NCBI RefSeq assembly: GCF_001423885.1
Contig: NZ_LMPP01000002.1
Location: 504,575 to 568,574, forward strand
Length of the DNA: 64,000 nt
Origin: Rathayibacter sp. Leaf185
GTDB lineage: Bacteria; Actinomycetota; Actinomycetes; Actinomycetales; Microbacteriaceae
Direction: 5' to 3'
Shown piece after piece: positions 43,107-51,553 of the stretch. The notes under the pieces are model-generated. The model did no database searches and was not told the origin of the DNA. It worked only from the letters and a program-made list of their open reading frames with translations. Every line of letters begins with the position of its first letter. Position 1 is the stretch's first letter. A program made the translations under genes and the position numbers.

Positions 43107-43140
43107 GAACGCCTCCTCCGCACCGTCGGAGGGGGCGTTC
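43107..43140 (+). terminator. Terminator-like hairpin between nusG and rplK
   Basis: GAACGCCTCCTCCG (43107-43120) pairs with CGGAGGGGGCGTTC (43127-43140) with one mismatch and a 6-base loop. No T-run follows. It should separate secE-nusG from rplK-rplA, which has its own leader of about 190 bases; TAAGCT at 43191-43196 is a possible -10 box. Confidence 0.65.
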
Positions 43141-43332
43141 CGCGTTGCGGTCTCCCCGGAGTCGCCCTGTCGGTACCGGGCTGCAGCGTGTAAGCTCGTA
43201 CGGGTTTTCGTGTCGGCGCCCAACTGCGTGCGCGCCGGCCGACCCTCCTCCACCGCGATCCGACTCCGTCGGGTGCGCGGGAGAGCGGCCGGGAACCCCC
43301 GACCACTCGAACCCTGAGAAAAGGAATCCTGA

Positions 43333-43764
43333 ATGGCCCCCAAGAAGAAGGTCACCGGCCTGATCAAGCTCCAGATCAAGGCCGGCGCGGCGAACCCCGC
43401 GCCCCCGATCGGTCCGGCGCTCGGTCAGCACGGCGTCAACATCATGGAGTTCTGCAAGGCGTACAACGCGCAGACCGAGTCGCAGCGCGGCAACGTCATC
43501 CCCGTCGAGATCACCGTCTACGAGGACCGTTCGTTCACGTTCATCCTCAAGACCCCGCCCGCCGCGGAGCTCATCAAGAAGGCCGCCGGCGTCGCCAAGG
43601 GCTCGTCGACCCCGCACACCGTCAAGGTCGCCAAGCTGACCCGCGCGCAGGTCCGCGAGATCGCCGAGGCGAAGCAGGCCGACCTGAACGCCAACGACAT
43701 CGAGGCCGCGTCGAAGATCATCGCCGGCACTGCTCGTTCGATGGGCATCACGGTAGAGGGCTAG
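43333..43764 (+). CDS. rplK: 50S ribosomal protein L11
   Basis: Ribosomal protein of 143 residues that binds the GTPase-associated region of 23S r[23 protein letters not shown] and [19 protein letters not shown] are the canonical N-terminal domain, and [18 protein letters not shown] ends the RNA-binding C-terminal domain. Full length. AAAAGGA precedes the ATG. Co-transcribed with rplA. Confidence 0.98.
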
Positions 43765-43797
43765 TCCTCCGCCCTTCCAGAACTCAACACCCGTGGG

Positions 43798-43814
43798 AGA
43801 GCCCGCCAGGCTCT
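43798..43814 (+). promoter_or_regulatory. Small hairpin between rplK and rplA
   Basis: AGAGCC (43798-43803) pairs with GGCTCT (43809-43814). It lies in the 82-base spacer before rplA. It might attenuate transcription or serve as an L1-binding mRNA site, but neither can be shown from sequence. Confidence 0.35.
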
Positions 43815-43846
43815 AGAACCACATTCTCGTTTCAAGGAGAAACAAC

Positions 43847-44539
43847 ATGGCACAGAAGTCGAAGGCCTACCGGGCCGCCGCGGCCAAGCTCGAAGAGGGC
43901 AAGTTCTACACCGCCGACGAGGCGGTCGCGCTCGCCCGCGAGACCGGTTCCGCCAAGTTCAACAGCACCGTCGAGGTCGCCCTCAAGCTCGGTGTCGACC
44001 CGCGCAAGGCCGACCAGATGGTCCGCGGCACGGTCATCCTCCCGCACGGCACGGGCAAGACCGCCCGCGTCATCGTGTTCGCGACCGGCCCCGCGGCCGA
44101 GGCCGCGATCGCTGCGGGCGCCGACGAGGTCGGCGGCGCCGAGCTCATCGAGAAGGTGGCGGGCGGCTACACGTCGTTCGACTCCGCCGTCTCGACGCCG
44201 GAGCTCATGGGCCAGGTCGGTCGTCTCGGAAAGGTGCTCGGCCCCCGCGGCCTCATGCCCAACCCGAAGACCGGCACCGTGACCCCGGACGTGGCCAAGG
44301 CCGTGACCGAGATCAAGGGCGGAAAGATCGAGTTCCGCGTCGACAAGCACGCCAACGTGCACCTCGTCGTCGGCAAGGCCGCGTTCACCGAGGAGCAGCT
44401 CCAGGAGAACTTCAAGACGGCTCTCGACGAGATCAACCGTCTCAAGCCGTCCTCCTCGAAGGGTCGCTACATCCAGAAGGCCGCCGTCTCGACGACGTTC
44501 GGCCCCGGCATCCCGCTGGACGTGAACGTCCTCTCCTGA
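43847..44539 (+). CDS. rplA: 50S ribosomal protein L1
   Basis: Ribosomal protein of 230 residues that binds the L1 stalk of 23S rRNA and often represses its own m[54 protein letters not shown] and the C-terminal [20 protein letters not shown] are canonical. Full length, with AAGGAG ahead of the ATG. A strong terminator follows. Confidence 0.98.
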   Translation: MAQKSKAYRAAAAKLEEGKFYTADEAVALARETGSAKFNSTVEVALKLGVDPRKADQMVRGTVILPHGTGKTARVIVFATGPAAEAAIAAGADEVGGAELIEKVAGGYTSFDSAVSTPELMGQVGRLGKVLGPRGLMPNPKTGTVTPDVAKAVTEIKGGKIEFRVDKHANVHLVVGKAAFTEEQLQENFKTALDEINRLKPSSSKGRYIQKAAVSTTFGPGIPLDVNVLS

Positions 44540-44555
44540 GCCTCGGCTCGGCAGT

Positions 44556-44600
44556 GACGAGGAGGGGGTCCGCTTCGGCGGGCCCCCTCCTTCGTCGTCT
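44556..44600 (+). terminator. Terminator after rplA
   Basis: GGAGGGGGTCCGC (44561-44573) pairs with GCGGGCCCCCTCC (44578-44590) with one G-U pair and a 4-base loop, then TTCGTCGTCT. Confidence 0.75.
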
Positions 44601-44624
44601 CCGGGTGCGGTCATACTGATCTGC

Positions 44625-45170
44625 ATGCCCGACACGAGCACCCCCGCGATCCGCCGCGCCGTCGCCTCGGACGCCGTCGCCCTCGCCGAGCTGGCGGCCG
44701 CGACGTTCCCGCTCGCCTGCCCCCCGCACACCACTGCGGAGGCGAAGGCCGACTTCGTCCGCACGGTGCTCTCGGTCGAGCGGTTCCGCGAGTACCTCGC
44801 CGAGGAGGCTCGGGTGCTGTTCGTCGCCGAGGACGAGAGCGGGGCGGTCGGGTACACCATGCTGATCCGCGGCGAACCCTCGGACGCGGACGCCGCCTCC
44901 GCGATCACCCACCGGCCGACGGTCGAGGTGAGCAAGTGCTACGCGCTGCCCGCCCGGCACGGATCGGGCGTCGCCGGGCTGCTGATGAGCGCCAGTCTCG
45001 ACGACGCGCGGGAGAGCGGTGCACGCGGCGTGTGGCTCGGCGTGAACCAGGAGAACGAGCGGGCGCGCCGCTTCTACGCGAAGCACGGCTTCGCGGTCGT
45101 GGGCACGAAGCGCTTCCTCGTCGGCGGGCGCTACGAGGACGACTTCGTCCTCGAGCGCGCCCTCGCCTGA
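44625..45170 (+). CDS. GNAT family N-acetyltransferase
   Basis: Acetyltransferase of 181 residues. VEVSKCYALPARHGSGVAGL contains the acetyl-CoA motif A, and GVWLGVNQENERARRFYAKH then GFAVVGTKRFLVG is the conserved C-terminal part. It resembles general amino-group acetyltransferases; the substrate is unknown. CATACT (44612-44617) lies 7 bases before the ATG, a leaderless-type arrangement. A long hairpin separates it from the convergent oxidoreductase gene. Confidence 0.88.
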   Translation: MPDTSTPAIRRAVASDAVALAELAAATFPLACPPHTTAEAKADFVRTVLSVERFREYLAEEARVLFVAEDESGAVGYTMLIRGEPSDADAASAITHRPTVEVSKCYALPARHGSGVAGLLMSASLDDARESGARGVWLGVNQENERARRFYAKHGFAVVGTKRFLVGGRYEDDFVLERALA

Positions 45171-45180
45171 CGCGTGGTTC

Positions 45181-45239
45181 GCGACATGCCTCTTCGGTAC
45201 GCCTCCGTCGGCGTGTCGCGTACCGAAGAGGCATCTCGC
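45181..45239. terminator. 22-bp near-perfect hairpin between convergent genes
   Basis: Arms 45181-45202 and 45218-45239 pair with a single mismatch around a 15-base loop. It lies between the GNAT and oxidoreductase stops and should end both transcripts. The outer GCATCTCG end is shared with the hairpin at 63253-63293. Confidence 0.75.
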
Positions 45240-45246
45240 GAGGCGG

Positions 45247-46278
45247 TCAGCCCTCGGCGACGGTGAGGACGATCTTGCCGCGGGTGTGGCCGGTCTCGAG
45301 CTGCTCGTGGGCCTCGCAGGCGCGGGCGAGCGGGAAGATGCCGTCGATGAAGACGCGGACGTCGCCCGACTCGAGCAGGCGCGAGATCACGGCGAGCGTG
45401 GCGCCGTCGGGGGCCACCTTGTAGGTCGAGGCGCGCACTCCGGCCTCAGCCGCCTCGGGGAAGAACTCGGGCCAGCTGCCCGTCGGTGCGTTCACGATCA
45501 GCCCGCCCGGGCGCAGGACCTTCAGCGAGCGCGAGCCCGTGCTGTCGTGCACATTGCCGACCAGGTCGATCACGACGTCGACGCCCGAGAGCATCTCGTC
45601 GAAGCGCTCCTTCGTGTGGTCGATGACCTGGGAGGCGCCGAGCTCGCGCAGCCACTGCAGGTTGCGCGTGGATCCGGTCGCGATGACCGAGGCGCCGAAG
45701 TAGGCGGCGAACTGCACCGCGAAGTGGCCGACGCCTCCGGAGCCGGCGTGGATCAGGATCCGCTGCCCCTCGTGCGCCTTGGCGAGCTCGACGACCATGC
45801 CCCAGGCGGTCAGCGCCGCGAGCGGCACGCCGGCGGCCTCGACGTGCGAGAGGGTCGAGGGCTTCCGGGCGATCGAGACGCTCGGCACGCTCACGTACTC
45901 GGCGTAGGAGCCGGAGTAGCGGGGCACCATCACGAAGCCGTAGACCTCGTCACCCGGCCGCAGGGAGTGGGCGGGGTAGGGGCTCGAGACGACGACGCCC
46001 GAGAAGTCGTGGCCCAGCACGGCAGGGTAGGAGGCGATCTGCGAGGCGACTCCGCGACCCGCGCGCGTCTTCGCGTCGAGCGGGTTCACTCCCGCCGCGA
46101 TCACCTTGACGGTGAATTCGGCGTTGATGGCCGTCGGTGTGGGCACCGTCGCGAGGTGGAGGACGGCGGCGTCGCCCGGTGCATCGATGACCGCCGCCGT
46201 CATGGTGTCCGGCAGGACGACCTCCTCCGGGATCTCCCCGATCGTGAGGCCGTGCCCGAGCGCACTGTTGTGCATCAT
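45247..46278 (-). CDS. Quinone oxidoreductase-like MDR family protein
   Basis: NADPH-dependent medium-chain dehydrogenase/reductase of 343 residues. VIAAGVNPLDAKTRAGRG, PAVLGHDFSGVVV, the cofactor motif ILIHAGSGGVGHFAVQFA and DVVIDLVGN match the zinc-free QOR/zeta-crystallin group; the zinc-binding cysteines of true alcohol dehydrogenases are absent. AGGAAGGG precedes the ATG at 46278; the frame upstream of it is not conserved. The substrate is unknown. Confidence 0.9.
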   Translation of the reverse strand: MMHNSALGHGLTIGEIPEEVVLPDTMTAAVIDAPGDAAVLHLATVPTPTAINAEFTVKVIAAGVNPLDAKTRAGRGVASQIASYPAVLGHDFSGVVVSSPYPAHSLRPGDEVYGFVMVPRYSGSYAEYVSVPSVSIARKPSTLSHVEAAGVPLAALTAWGMVVELAKAHEGQRILIHAGSGGVGHFAVQFAAYFGASVIATGSTRNLQWLRELGASQVIDHTKERFDEMLSGVDVVIDLVGNVHDSTGSRSLKVLRPGGLIVNAPTGSWPEFFPEAAEAGVRASTYKVAPDGATLAVISRLLESGDVRVFIDGIFPLARACEAHEQLETGHTRGKIVLTVAEG

Positions 46279-46488
46279 CGCCCTTCCTGTTGCGCCTCGG
46301 TGATGCTTCGAGCGGAGGGGACGGCGGAATCCCGCCCCCGGACCCCGCTTCCGAGTGCCGCGCTCAGTCAATCGAGGTAATGAGTCCGGGCTGTTTCGGC
46401 GGTGTCACCCCCCGGAGAAGATTGCTGCGATGGCCCCCGGAAGGGAGGGTACGACGGTCGCTCGGCGGCCGTCTGGCACGATGAGGGT

Positions 46489-47223
46489 ATGCAGCAACGG
46501 TCCGCGCGGGGAGTCCTGCTCGTGGCCGGCTCGTTCCTCGTCCTGGCGGGCCTCGCGCTCCTCCTCGCCGCGCGGGTGAGCATCGGGACCAGCCGCTGGG
46601 TCTACGTCAGCGAGATGGGCGCCCCCGACATGGCGACGGCCGGGACCTTCCGGATCGCACTCGTCCTGGTCGCGATCGGCGGCACCCTGACCGGGGCCGG
46701 CGCGTGGAGTGTGCGGGTGCGCCTGCTGCGGAGCCTCCGGCCCGCGCTGGCGATCCTCCTGGCCGCCGGCTGCTTCGCCCTCGCCTCGCAGGTGACCTGC
46801 ACGGCCGGCTGCCCGCTGCCCGTCGGGCCGAGCTTCAGCTGGCAGGACCTCGTGCACACGTCGGCGGCGGTCCTCGGCTTCGCGGCGGCGTGCGTGGCCA
46901 TGCTGCAGCTGTCGACGGCACGCGAGAGGCCGGGAGTCGCGCGGCTGTCGCTCGTGGCGGGCGTCACGGTCGCGCTCGTGGCCGGCGCGGGCGCGATCCT
47001 GTCGCTCCTCCGGGTCTGGATGGGCGTCGGAGGCACGCTGGAGTTCGTCGCGACGGTGATCGCGGTGCTGTGGCTGGTGTTCGTGGGTCTGGTGCTGGCG
47101 GCCGAGGAGGTCAGCGCCGCGCGAGCCAGTCGCGGACGTGACCGCGGATCAGCTCCTGCTGCTGCGCGAGACCCGCGTCCCGCGCAGGGACCCGCTCGAG
47201 GTCTGCGTCCGGAAGAGCCCTAG
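46489..47223 (+). CDS. DUF998-like membrane protein
   Basis: Polytopic membrane protein of 244 residues with about six spans. SRWVYVSEMGAPDMATAGTF, SQVTCTAGCPLPVGPSFSW and WQDLVHTSAAVLGFAAACVA resemble the DUF998 family. Function is unknown. The last 35 residues (ASRGRDRGSAPAAARDPRPA onward) are basic and low-complexity. They are encoded antisense to the convergent hydrolase gene, with 113 bases of overlap, and are probably a late read-through extension. ATG at 46489 is chosen. Confidence 0.7.
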   Translation: MQQRSARGVLLVAGSFLVLAGLALLLAARVSIGTSRWVYVSEMGAPDMATAGTFRIALVLVAIGGTLTGAGAWSVRVRLLRSLRPALAILLAAGCFALASQVTCTAGCPLPVGPSFSWQDLVHTSAAVLGFAAACVAMLQLSTARERPGVARLSLVAGVTVALVAGAGAILSLLRVWMGVGGTLEFVATVIAVLWLVFVGLVLAAEEVSAARASRGRDRGSAPAAARDPRPAQGPARGLRPEEP

Positions 47224-47866
47224 CCCACTGCTCCGCGACGGCGACGGGATGCACGGGGTCGCGGTCGGCCGCGATCACCAGGGTGCGCGCGATCACTCCG
47301 GCGAGCTCGCCCGAATCGCGGTAGGCGGAGTTGCGGGGGATCTCGGCGAGGCGGACGGCGCGCTCCGCGGCATCCGGGGCGCGGAACTGGGCGACGAGCG
47401 CCTCCGCCGAGGCGGGTGAGACGTCCGCGGCGCGCTGGAACAGGCCGGAGGCCCGGAACATCCGCTCGCCGCGCTTGGCGCCGTGATCGTGCAGGAGCTG
47501 CGCGATGACCGGGAACACCGACAGGTTCTCGGGCAGCGGCTCGGCGGTGAAGGCGGGGCGCACGAAGACGGCGCGGTCGATCGGCAGCACCTTGCGGCTG
47601 GCCAGCCGGAGAGCGATCGCGGCTCCCATCGAGATGCCGAGCACGGTGAGCGGCTTGTGCGCGGCGCCGGCGCGGACCACCTGCTCGGTGACCTCGTCGG
47701 CGAGGGAGTCGAGCGAGAAGTCGCCGGCCGAGCCGAGCTCCTCGGAGGCGCCGTGCGCGCGGACATCGGGAGCGATCACCTCGACCCCGGCCGGCAGCGC
47801 CGCGCGCAGGAGCCCGAGCGGCTGGGAGCGATCACCGCCCAGGCCGTGCAGGAGCAGGACGGTCAC
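47111..47866 (-). CDS. Alpha/beta hydrolase
   Basis: Hydrolase-fold protein of 251 residues. VTVLLLHGLGGDRSQPLGLL is the oxyanion region, and GISMGAAIALRLASRKV contains the nucleophile elbow (GxSxG). The acid is probably in AADRDPVHP. At the position where the catalytic His is expected, the sequence reads ARDAGLAQQQELI, so the His may be lost or shifted; enzyme activity is uncertain. GTG at 47866 overlaps the nuclease stop by 4 bases. Its 3' end overlaps the convergent membrane protein gene. Confidence 0.8.
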   Translation of the reverse strand: MTVLLLHGLGGDRSQPLGLLRAALPAGVEVIAPDVRAHGASEELGSAGDFSLDSLADEVTEQVVRAGAAHKPLTVLGISMGAAIALRLASRKVLPIDRAVFVRPAFTAEPLPENLSVFPVIAQLLHDHGAKRGERMFRASGLFQRAADVSPASAEALVAQFRAPDAAERAVRLAEIPRNSAYRDSGELAGVIARTLVIAADRDPVHPVAVAEQWARALPDADLERVPARDAGLAQQQELIRGHVRDWLARR

Positions 47867-48510
47867 CGCCTGCCCGCGCGGGTTCTCTCGTGCAGCTCGG
47901 CCATCAGCATGCCGGCGAGGCGGACGAGCATGTGGATCTCGTCCTCGTCCCGGTCGACCCAGCGGCACTCGGGGTCGGCGTCGAGCGGGACGAAGTCGCG
48001 GTGCTGCTCCCAGACGACGAGCGTGCGCTCGGCGCCGAGCACGTACTGCTGCCAGAAGACCTGGCGCAGGTAGTGGCGCGGGATGCTCTTCCACGGCTTG
48101 GTGGTGGTCTTGATCTCGCACAGCTCGAGGCGGCCGTCCTCGCGGAGGCCGATGCCGTCGGGGGTGGCGAGGTGGCGGCGCTCCTGACTGGCGTGGAAGA
48201 GGGTGCTGCTCGGCTCGATGGCGTGCTCTCGGCGGACCCAGGCGGCGATCTCGGGTTCGCGCGCCCGGCCGTGATCGGTGAAGGCGTTGCCTCCGAAGCC
48301 CGTGCCGTAGAGCTTGTCGAGCGCCGCCTTGTCGATGGCGGCGGGGGAGGAGAGCCGGGCGACGTCGGTCGCGGTGATCCCCCGCGAGCGGGCCCGGAGC
48401 CAGGCGACGCGGTCGTTCGAGTTCGCGACGACCCGCTTCAGGTGCGGCGGCTCTGCCTCCACGAAGACGGGCTGCGTCTCCCAGGGGAACGAGAGCTGCA
48501 GATCGGGCAC
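47863..48510 (-). CDS. YqaJ/lambda-exonuclease-type nuclease
   Basis: PD-(D/E)XK nuclease-fold protein of 215 residues of the YqaJ viral recombinase group. RARSRGITATDVARLSSPA, then GRAREPEIAAWV, LATPDGIG and CEIKTTTKPW supply the expected acidic residues and the E-x-K. Such proteins usually resect DNA ends in phage recombination, together with an annealing protein. No annealase, integrase or phage gene is nearby, and the gene is coupled to a hydrolase. The start is GTG at 48510. Confidence 0.85.
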   Translation of the reverse strand: MPDLQLSFPWETQPVFVEAEPPHLKRVVANSNDRVAWLRARSRGITATDVARLSSPAAIDKAALDKLYGTGFGGNAFTDHGRAREPEIAAWVRREHAIEPSSTLFHASQERRHLATPDGIGLREDGRLELCEIKTTTKPWKSIPRHYLRQVFWQQYVLGAERTLVVWEQHRDFVPLDADPECRWVDRDEDEIHMLVRLAGMLMAELHERTRAGRR

Positions 48511-48657
48511 CGAAGAAGTCTGCGCCCGATCCGCCGCCGAGCCGAATCGGCACGCCGCGCCGCCGTGTTCGCTGCGCGCGAGATCCGGGACCCGTCCCGG
48601 AGGGGCGGGGCGGGTGAACCCGGCCTAGGGTCGGCGGAGGATCGGAAGAGGGAGTCG

Positions 48658-49362
48658 ATGATGGACGTGATCTTCGTGCACGGAGCGCTGGTGCGCGACG
48701 GGGCCTGGTGGTGGCGGCGGACGGCGGAGCTGCTCGAGGAGCGCACCGGGATCGGGAGTCGCTCCGTGGCGCTGCCGTCGTGCGGCGAGGCCGCTTCGGA
48801 GGATCGCGGGCTGGTGGCCGACGCCGCGGCGCTGCGGGCCGTGCTCGATGAGGTGGACTCCGCGATCGTTGTCGGCCACTCCTATGGCGGCACCGTGATC
48901 GCCGAGGTGGGCGCACACCCGGCCGTCGCCCACGTCGTGCTGGTGTCGTCGTACCTGCCGGAGGTCGGGCAGTCGCAGGGCGCGATCATGAGCGGCGAGG
49001 CCGACCCGGTCTCGATCGGCGAGGCGGACGCCGGCTCGATCGCGGTGACCGGGTACGACGAGCAGTCGTTCGCGGCCCGATTCCTCCAGGACGCGGATGC
49101 GGAGGCGCAGCGCGGCGGGTGGGAGCGGGTCACGGCGCAGCACCTCGAGTCGTTCACGACTCCGACGAGCGCGGCGGGGAGGTCCGGCGTCGAGTCGACC
49201 TACCTGGTCTGCGCGGAGGACCGGAGCACCTCGGTCGAGCTGCAGCGGCTGCACGCTGCGCGCGCGACACGGTCGGTGGAGCTGCCGACCGGGCACCACC
49301 CGTTCCTGTCGCGGCCGGACCTGGTCGCCTCGGAGCTCGAGGGCGTGCTCGCGCGCCTCTGA
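48658..49362 (+). CDS. Alpha/beta hydrolase (esterase/EST-like)
   Basis: Cytoplasmic hydrolase of 234 residues. MDVIFVHGALVRDGAWWWRR gives the oxyanion HG, IVVGHSYGGTVIAEVG the nucleophile Ser, VCAEDRS the acid region, and PTGHHPFLSRPDLVASEL the catalytic His. It resembles small salicylate-esterase-like hydrolases. GGAAGAGGGAG lies before the ATG pair at 48658/48661. It is divergent from the YqaJ gene. Confidence 0.88.
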   Translation: MMDVIFVHGALVRDGAWWWRRTAELLEERTGIGSRSVALPSCGEAASEDRGLVADAAALRAVLDEVDSAIVVGHSYGGTVIAEVGAHPAVAHVVLVSSYLPEVGQSQGAIMSGEADPVSIGEADAGSIAVTGYDEQSFAARFLQDADAEAQRGGWERVTAQHLESFTTPTSAAGRSGVESTYLVCAEDRSTSVELQRLHAARATRSVELPTGHHPFLSRPDLVASELEGVLARL

Positions 49363-49383
49363 CCGGTTGTCGCCCTCGGCTGG

Positions 49384-49411
49384 GCGGGGGCCGCCCGGAG
49401 ACGGCCCCCGC
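49384..49411. terminator. Hairpin between convergent hydrolase and GlcG-like genes
   Basis: GCGGGGGCCG (49384-49393) and CGGCCCCCGC (49402-49411) are exact complements with an 8-base loop. It sits between two convergent stops. Confidence 0.7.
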
Positions 49412-49415
49412 TCGG

Positions 49416-49838
49416 TCAGAACGCGGCCGCTCCCGCCTCGGCGACCGTCTGGTCCTGCTCGATCGAACCGGTCGAGACGCCGATCGCGCCGACGATGCGG
49501 CCGTCCCGCACCAGCGGGATCCCGCCGGGGAAGACGACGAGCCGACCGCCGTGGGCGTCGTTCAGGCCGAAGAGGTCCCCGGTCGGACGGGTGGCCTCGG
49601 TGAGATCCCGCGTCTGCGTCTGGAACGCGATCGCGGTGTAGGCCTTGTTGATCGAGATCGAGATGCTGCCGATGTTCGCGGTGTCCATCCGCACGTGCGC
49701 CTTCAGGTGCCCGCCGGCGTCGACGACGGCGATGTCCTGCGGCTGGCCGATCTCATCCGCCTTCGCGAGGGCGGCGTCGATGACGCGGCGGGCGTCCTCG
49801 AGGCTGAGGGAGTCGCCGATCTTCTCGTTGTTGCCCAT
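49416..49838 (-). CDS. GlcG/HbpS-like heme-binding family protein
   Basis: Small protein of 140 residues. LSLEDARRVIDAALAKADEI, AVVDAGGHLKAHVRMD and FPGGIPLVRDGRIVGAIGVS are characteristic of the GlcG/HbpS (DUF336) fold. Members occur with glycolate or diol catabolism genes, and one, HbpS, binds heme; the cellular role is mostly unknown. It is the last gene of the aldolase-HAD-DhaL-DhaK operon, 16 bases after dhaK. No signal peptide is present, so it is probably cytoplasmic. Confidence 0.88.
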   Translation of the reverse strand: MGNNEKIGDSLSLEDARRVIDAALAKADEIGQPQDIAVVDAGGHLKAHVRMDTANIGSISISINKAYTAIAFQTQTRDLTEATRPTGDLFGLNDAHGGRLVVFPGGIPLVRDGRIVGAIGVSTGSIEQDQTVAEAGAAAF

Positions 49839-49854
49839 GGTCTCGTTCCCCGGC

Positions 49855-50850
49855 TCAGAACGTGCGGATCGGGATCTCGGCGGGAGCTGCGAGCAGCTCC
49901 TTGATCTCGTCGTCGAGCTTGACGAGCGTGATCGAGGCACCGGCCATGTCGAGCGAGGTGCAGTACTCACCGACGTAGCTGCGGACGGGCCGGATGCCGA
50001 GCGCGGTGAGCTTCTCGTGGGCGATGCCGTAGAGGAGGTAGAGCTCGGAGATCGGAGTGCCGCCGAGGCCGTTGATCATCAGGGCCACCTCGTCGCCGTC
50101 GGAGTACGGCAGGTCGGCGATGATCGGGTCGAGGAGCAGGTCGACGATCTCGTTCGCCGACACCATCTTCTGGCGGGCGCGACCGGGCTCGCCGTGGATG
50201 CCGACTCCGAGCTCGATCTCGTCGTCGCCGAGCTCGAACAGGGGCGAGCCCTTCGACGGCGGGGTGCAGGCGGTGAGCGCGACGCCCATCGTGCGGGTGA
50301 CCGAGTTGACCTTCTCGCCGACGCGGACGACCTCGTCGAGCTCGGCGCCCGCCTCGGACGCCGCTCCGACCGCCTTGATGACGAAGAAGTTGCCGGCGAC
50401 CCCGCGGCGGCCGATCGTGTAGGTCGAGTCCTTCACCGCGACGTCGTCGTCGATGAAGAGCGTCTTGACCTTGATCCCCTCGGCGTCGGCGATCTCCTCG
50501 GCCATCTCGAAGGCCATCTTGTCGCCGGTGTAGTTGTTGACGAGCAGCAGCACGCCCTTCGCGCTGTTCACCCGGCGTGCGGCCTCGGTGACGTAGTCGG
50601 TCGGAGGCGCCGCGAAGACGTCGCCGGGACAGGCCGCGTCGAGCATCCCCCTGCCGACCACCATGACGTGGGCGGGCTCGTGACCCGAGCCGGAGCCCTG
50701 CACGATCGACACCTTCGCGTCGTTCGGCGCATCGGCCCGGATCACGAGGTTGTACTTCGGGTCGTAGACGAGAGTGTCCGGGTTCGCGAGCGCGAGCCCC
50801 TTGAGCATCTCGGGGACGAACGCCTGCGGGTCATTGACGAACTTCTTCAT
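49855..50850 (-). CDS. dhaK: Dihydroxyacetone kinase subunit DhaK
   Basis: Substrate-binding subunit of 331 residues. VQGSGSGHEPAHVMVVGRGM has the family GSGHEP motif, and ELGVGIHGEPGRAR (near residue 217) contains the His that binds dihydroxyacetone covalently as a hemiaminal in the family. LLVNNYTGDKMAFEMA and the glycine-rich GGTPISELYLLYGIAHEKL blocks are typical. It forms a kinase with DhaL, encoded 50 bases upstream. A related kinase substrate such as erythrulose cannot be excluded. Confidence 0.95.
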   Translation of the reverse strand: MKKFVNDPQAFVPEMLKGLALANPDTLVYDPKYNLVIRADAPNDAKVSIVQGSGSGHEPAHVMVVGRGMLDAACPGDVFAAPPTDYVTEAARRVNSAKGVLLLVNNYTGDKMAFEMAEEIADAEGIKVKTLFIDDDVAVKDSTYTIGRRGVAGNFFVIKAVGAASEAGAELDEVVRVGEKVNSVTRTMGVALTACTPPSKGSPLFELGDDEIELGVGIHGEPGRARQKMVSANEIVDLLLDPIIADLPYSDGDEVALMINGLGGTPISELYLLYGIAHEKLTALGIRPVRSYVGEYCTSLDMAGASITLVKLDDEIKELLAAPAEIPIRTF

Positions 50851-50900
50851 GGGTGGTCCTCACTTCATCGTGGGTCGGGGAGTCGGGAGTGGTGGTCGGG

Positions 50901-51530
50901 TCACCAGGTGTCGGCGATGCGCTCGGCCAGCACGGCCATCGCGATCGCACCGGGGTCGGGCGAGCCGATGCTGCGCTCGCCGGTGTACGAGGCTCGGCCG
51001 CGGCGGGCCTGGAGGGTCGAGGTCGCCTCCGCGGCGGATCGAGCGACGTCGGCGGCGTGGCGGGCGATCTCGGCGGGGGGCCTCCCCTCCGCGGCATCGG
51101 CCTCGATCGCGTAGGTCATCGGCACCAGAGCGTCGAGGAGGGTCTTGTCGCCGAGGTCGGCGCCTCCGCGCTTCTTGATGCCCTCGACCGCGGCGCGCAG
51201 CATGGCGACGACGTCGGCCGGCTCGAGTTCGTGCCTGCCCTTGATCGTGATCGCGGCGCGGAGGAACGCGGTGCCCCAGATCGGACCGGAGGTGCCGCCG
51301 ATCCGGCCGCTCATTGTCGTGGCGACCTTCTGGAGGAAGGCGCCGAGGTCGGAGCGGTCGAAGGTGTCGAACTCGGCGAGCACGTTCTCGAAGCCGCGGG
51401 CGAGGGAGTAGCCGAAGTCGCCGTCACCGGCGACGGCGTCGAGGTCGCAGAAGTACTTCTCGTTGTCGACGCAGGTCTGCGCGATCAGCCGGACGGTGGA
51501 TTCGAGCCGGGTCTCGGTGTCAGTGCTCAT
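50901..51530 (-). CDS. dhaL: Dihydroxyacetone kinase subunit DhaL
   Basis: Nucleotide-binding subunit of 209 residues. LDAVAGDGDFGYSLARGFEN supplies the Mg2+-nucleotide aspartates; the usual GDGDHG is GDGDFG here. SGRIGGTSGPIWGTAFLRAA and RRGRASYTGERSIGSPDPGA are further signatures. In PTS-dependent systems DhaL keeps ADP as cofactor and is rephosphorylated by DhaM, but no dhaM lies in this operon, so an ATP-exchanging mode is possible. ATG at 51530 is preceded by GGACCCTCC-like sequence with AGGA at 51537. Confidence 0.93.
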   Translation of the reverse strand: MSTDTETRLESTVRLIAQTCVDNEKYFCDLDAVAGDGDFGYSLARGFENVLAEFDTFDRSDLGAFLQKVATTMSGRIGGTSGPIWGTAFLRAAITIKGRHELEPADVVAMLRAAVEGIKKRGGADLGDKTLLDALVPMTYAIEADAAEGRPPAEIARHAADVARSAAEATSTLQARRGRASYTGERSIGSPDPGAIAMAVLAERIADTW

Positions 51531-51553
51531 GGAGGGTCCTCGTATCGGAGTAT

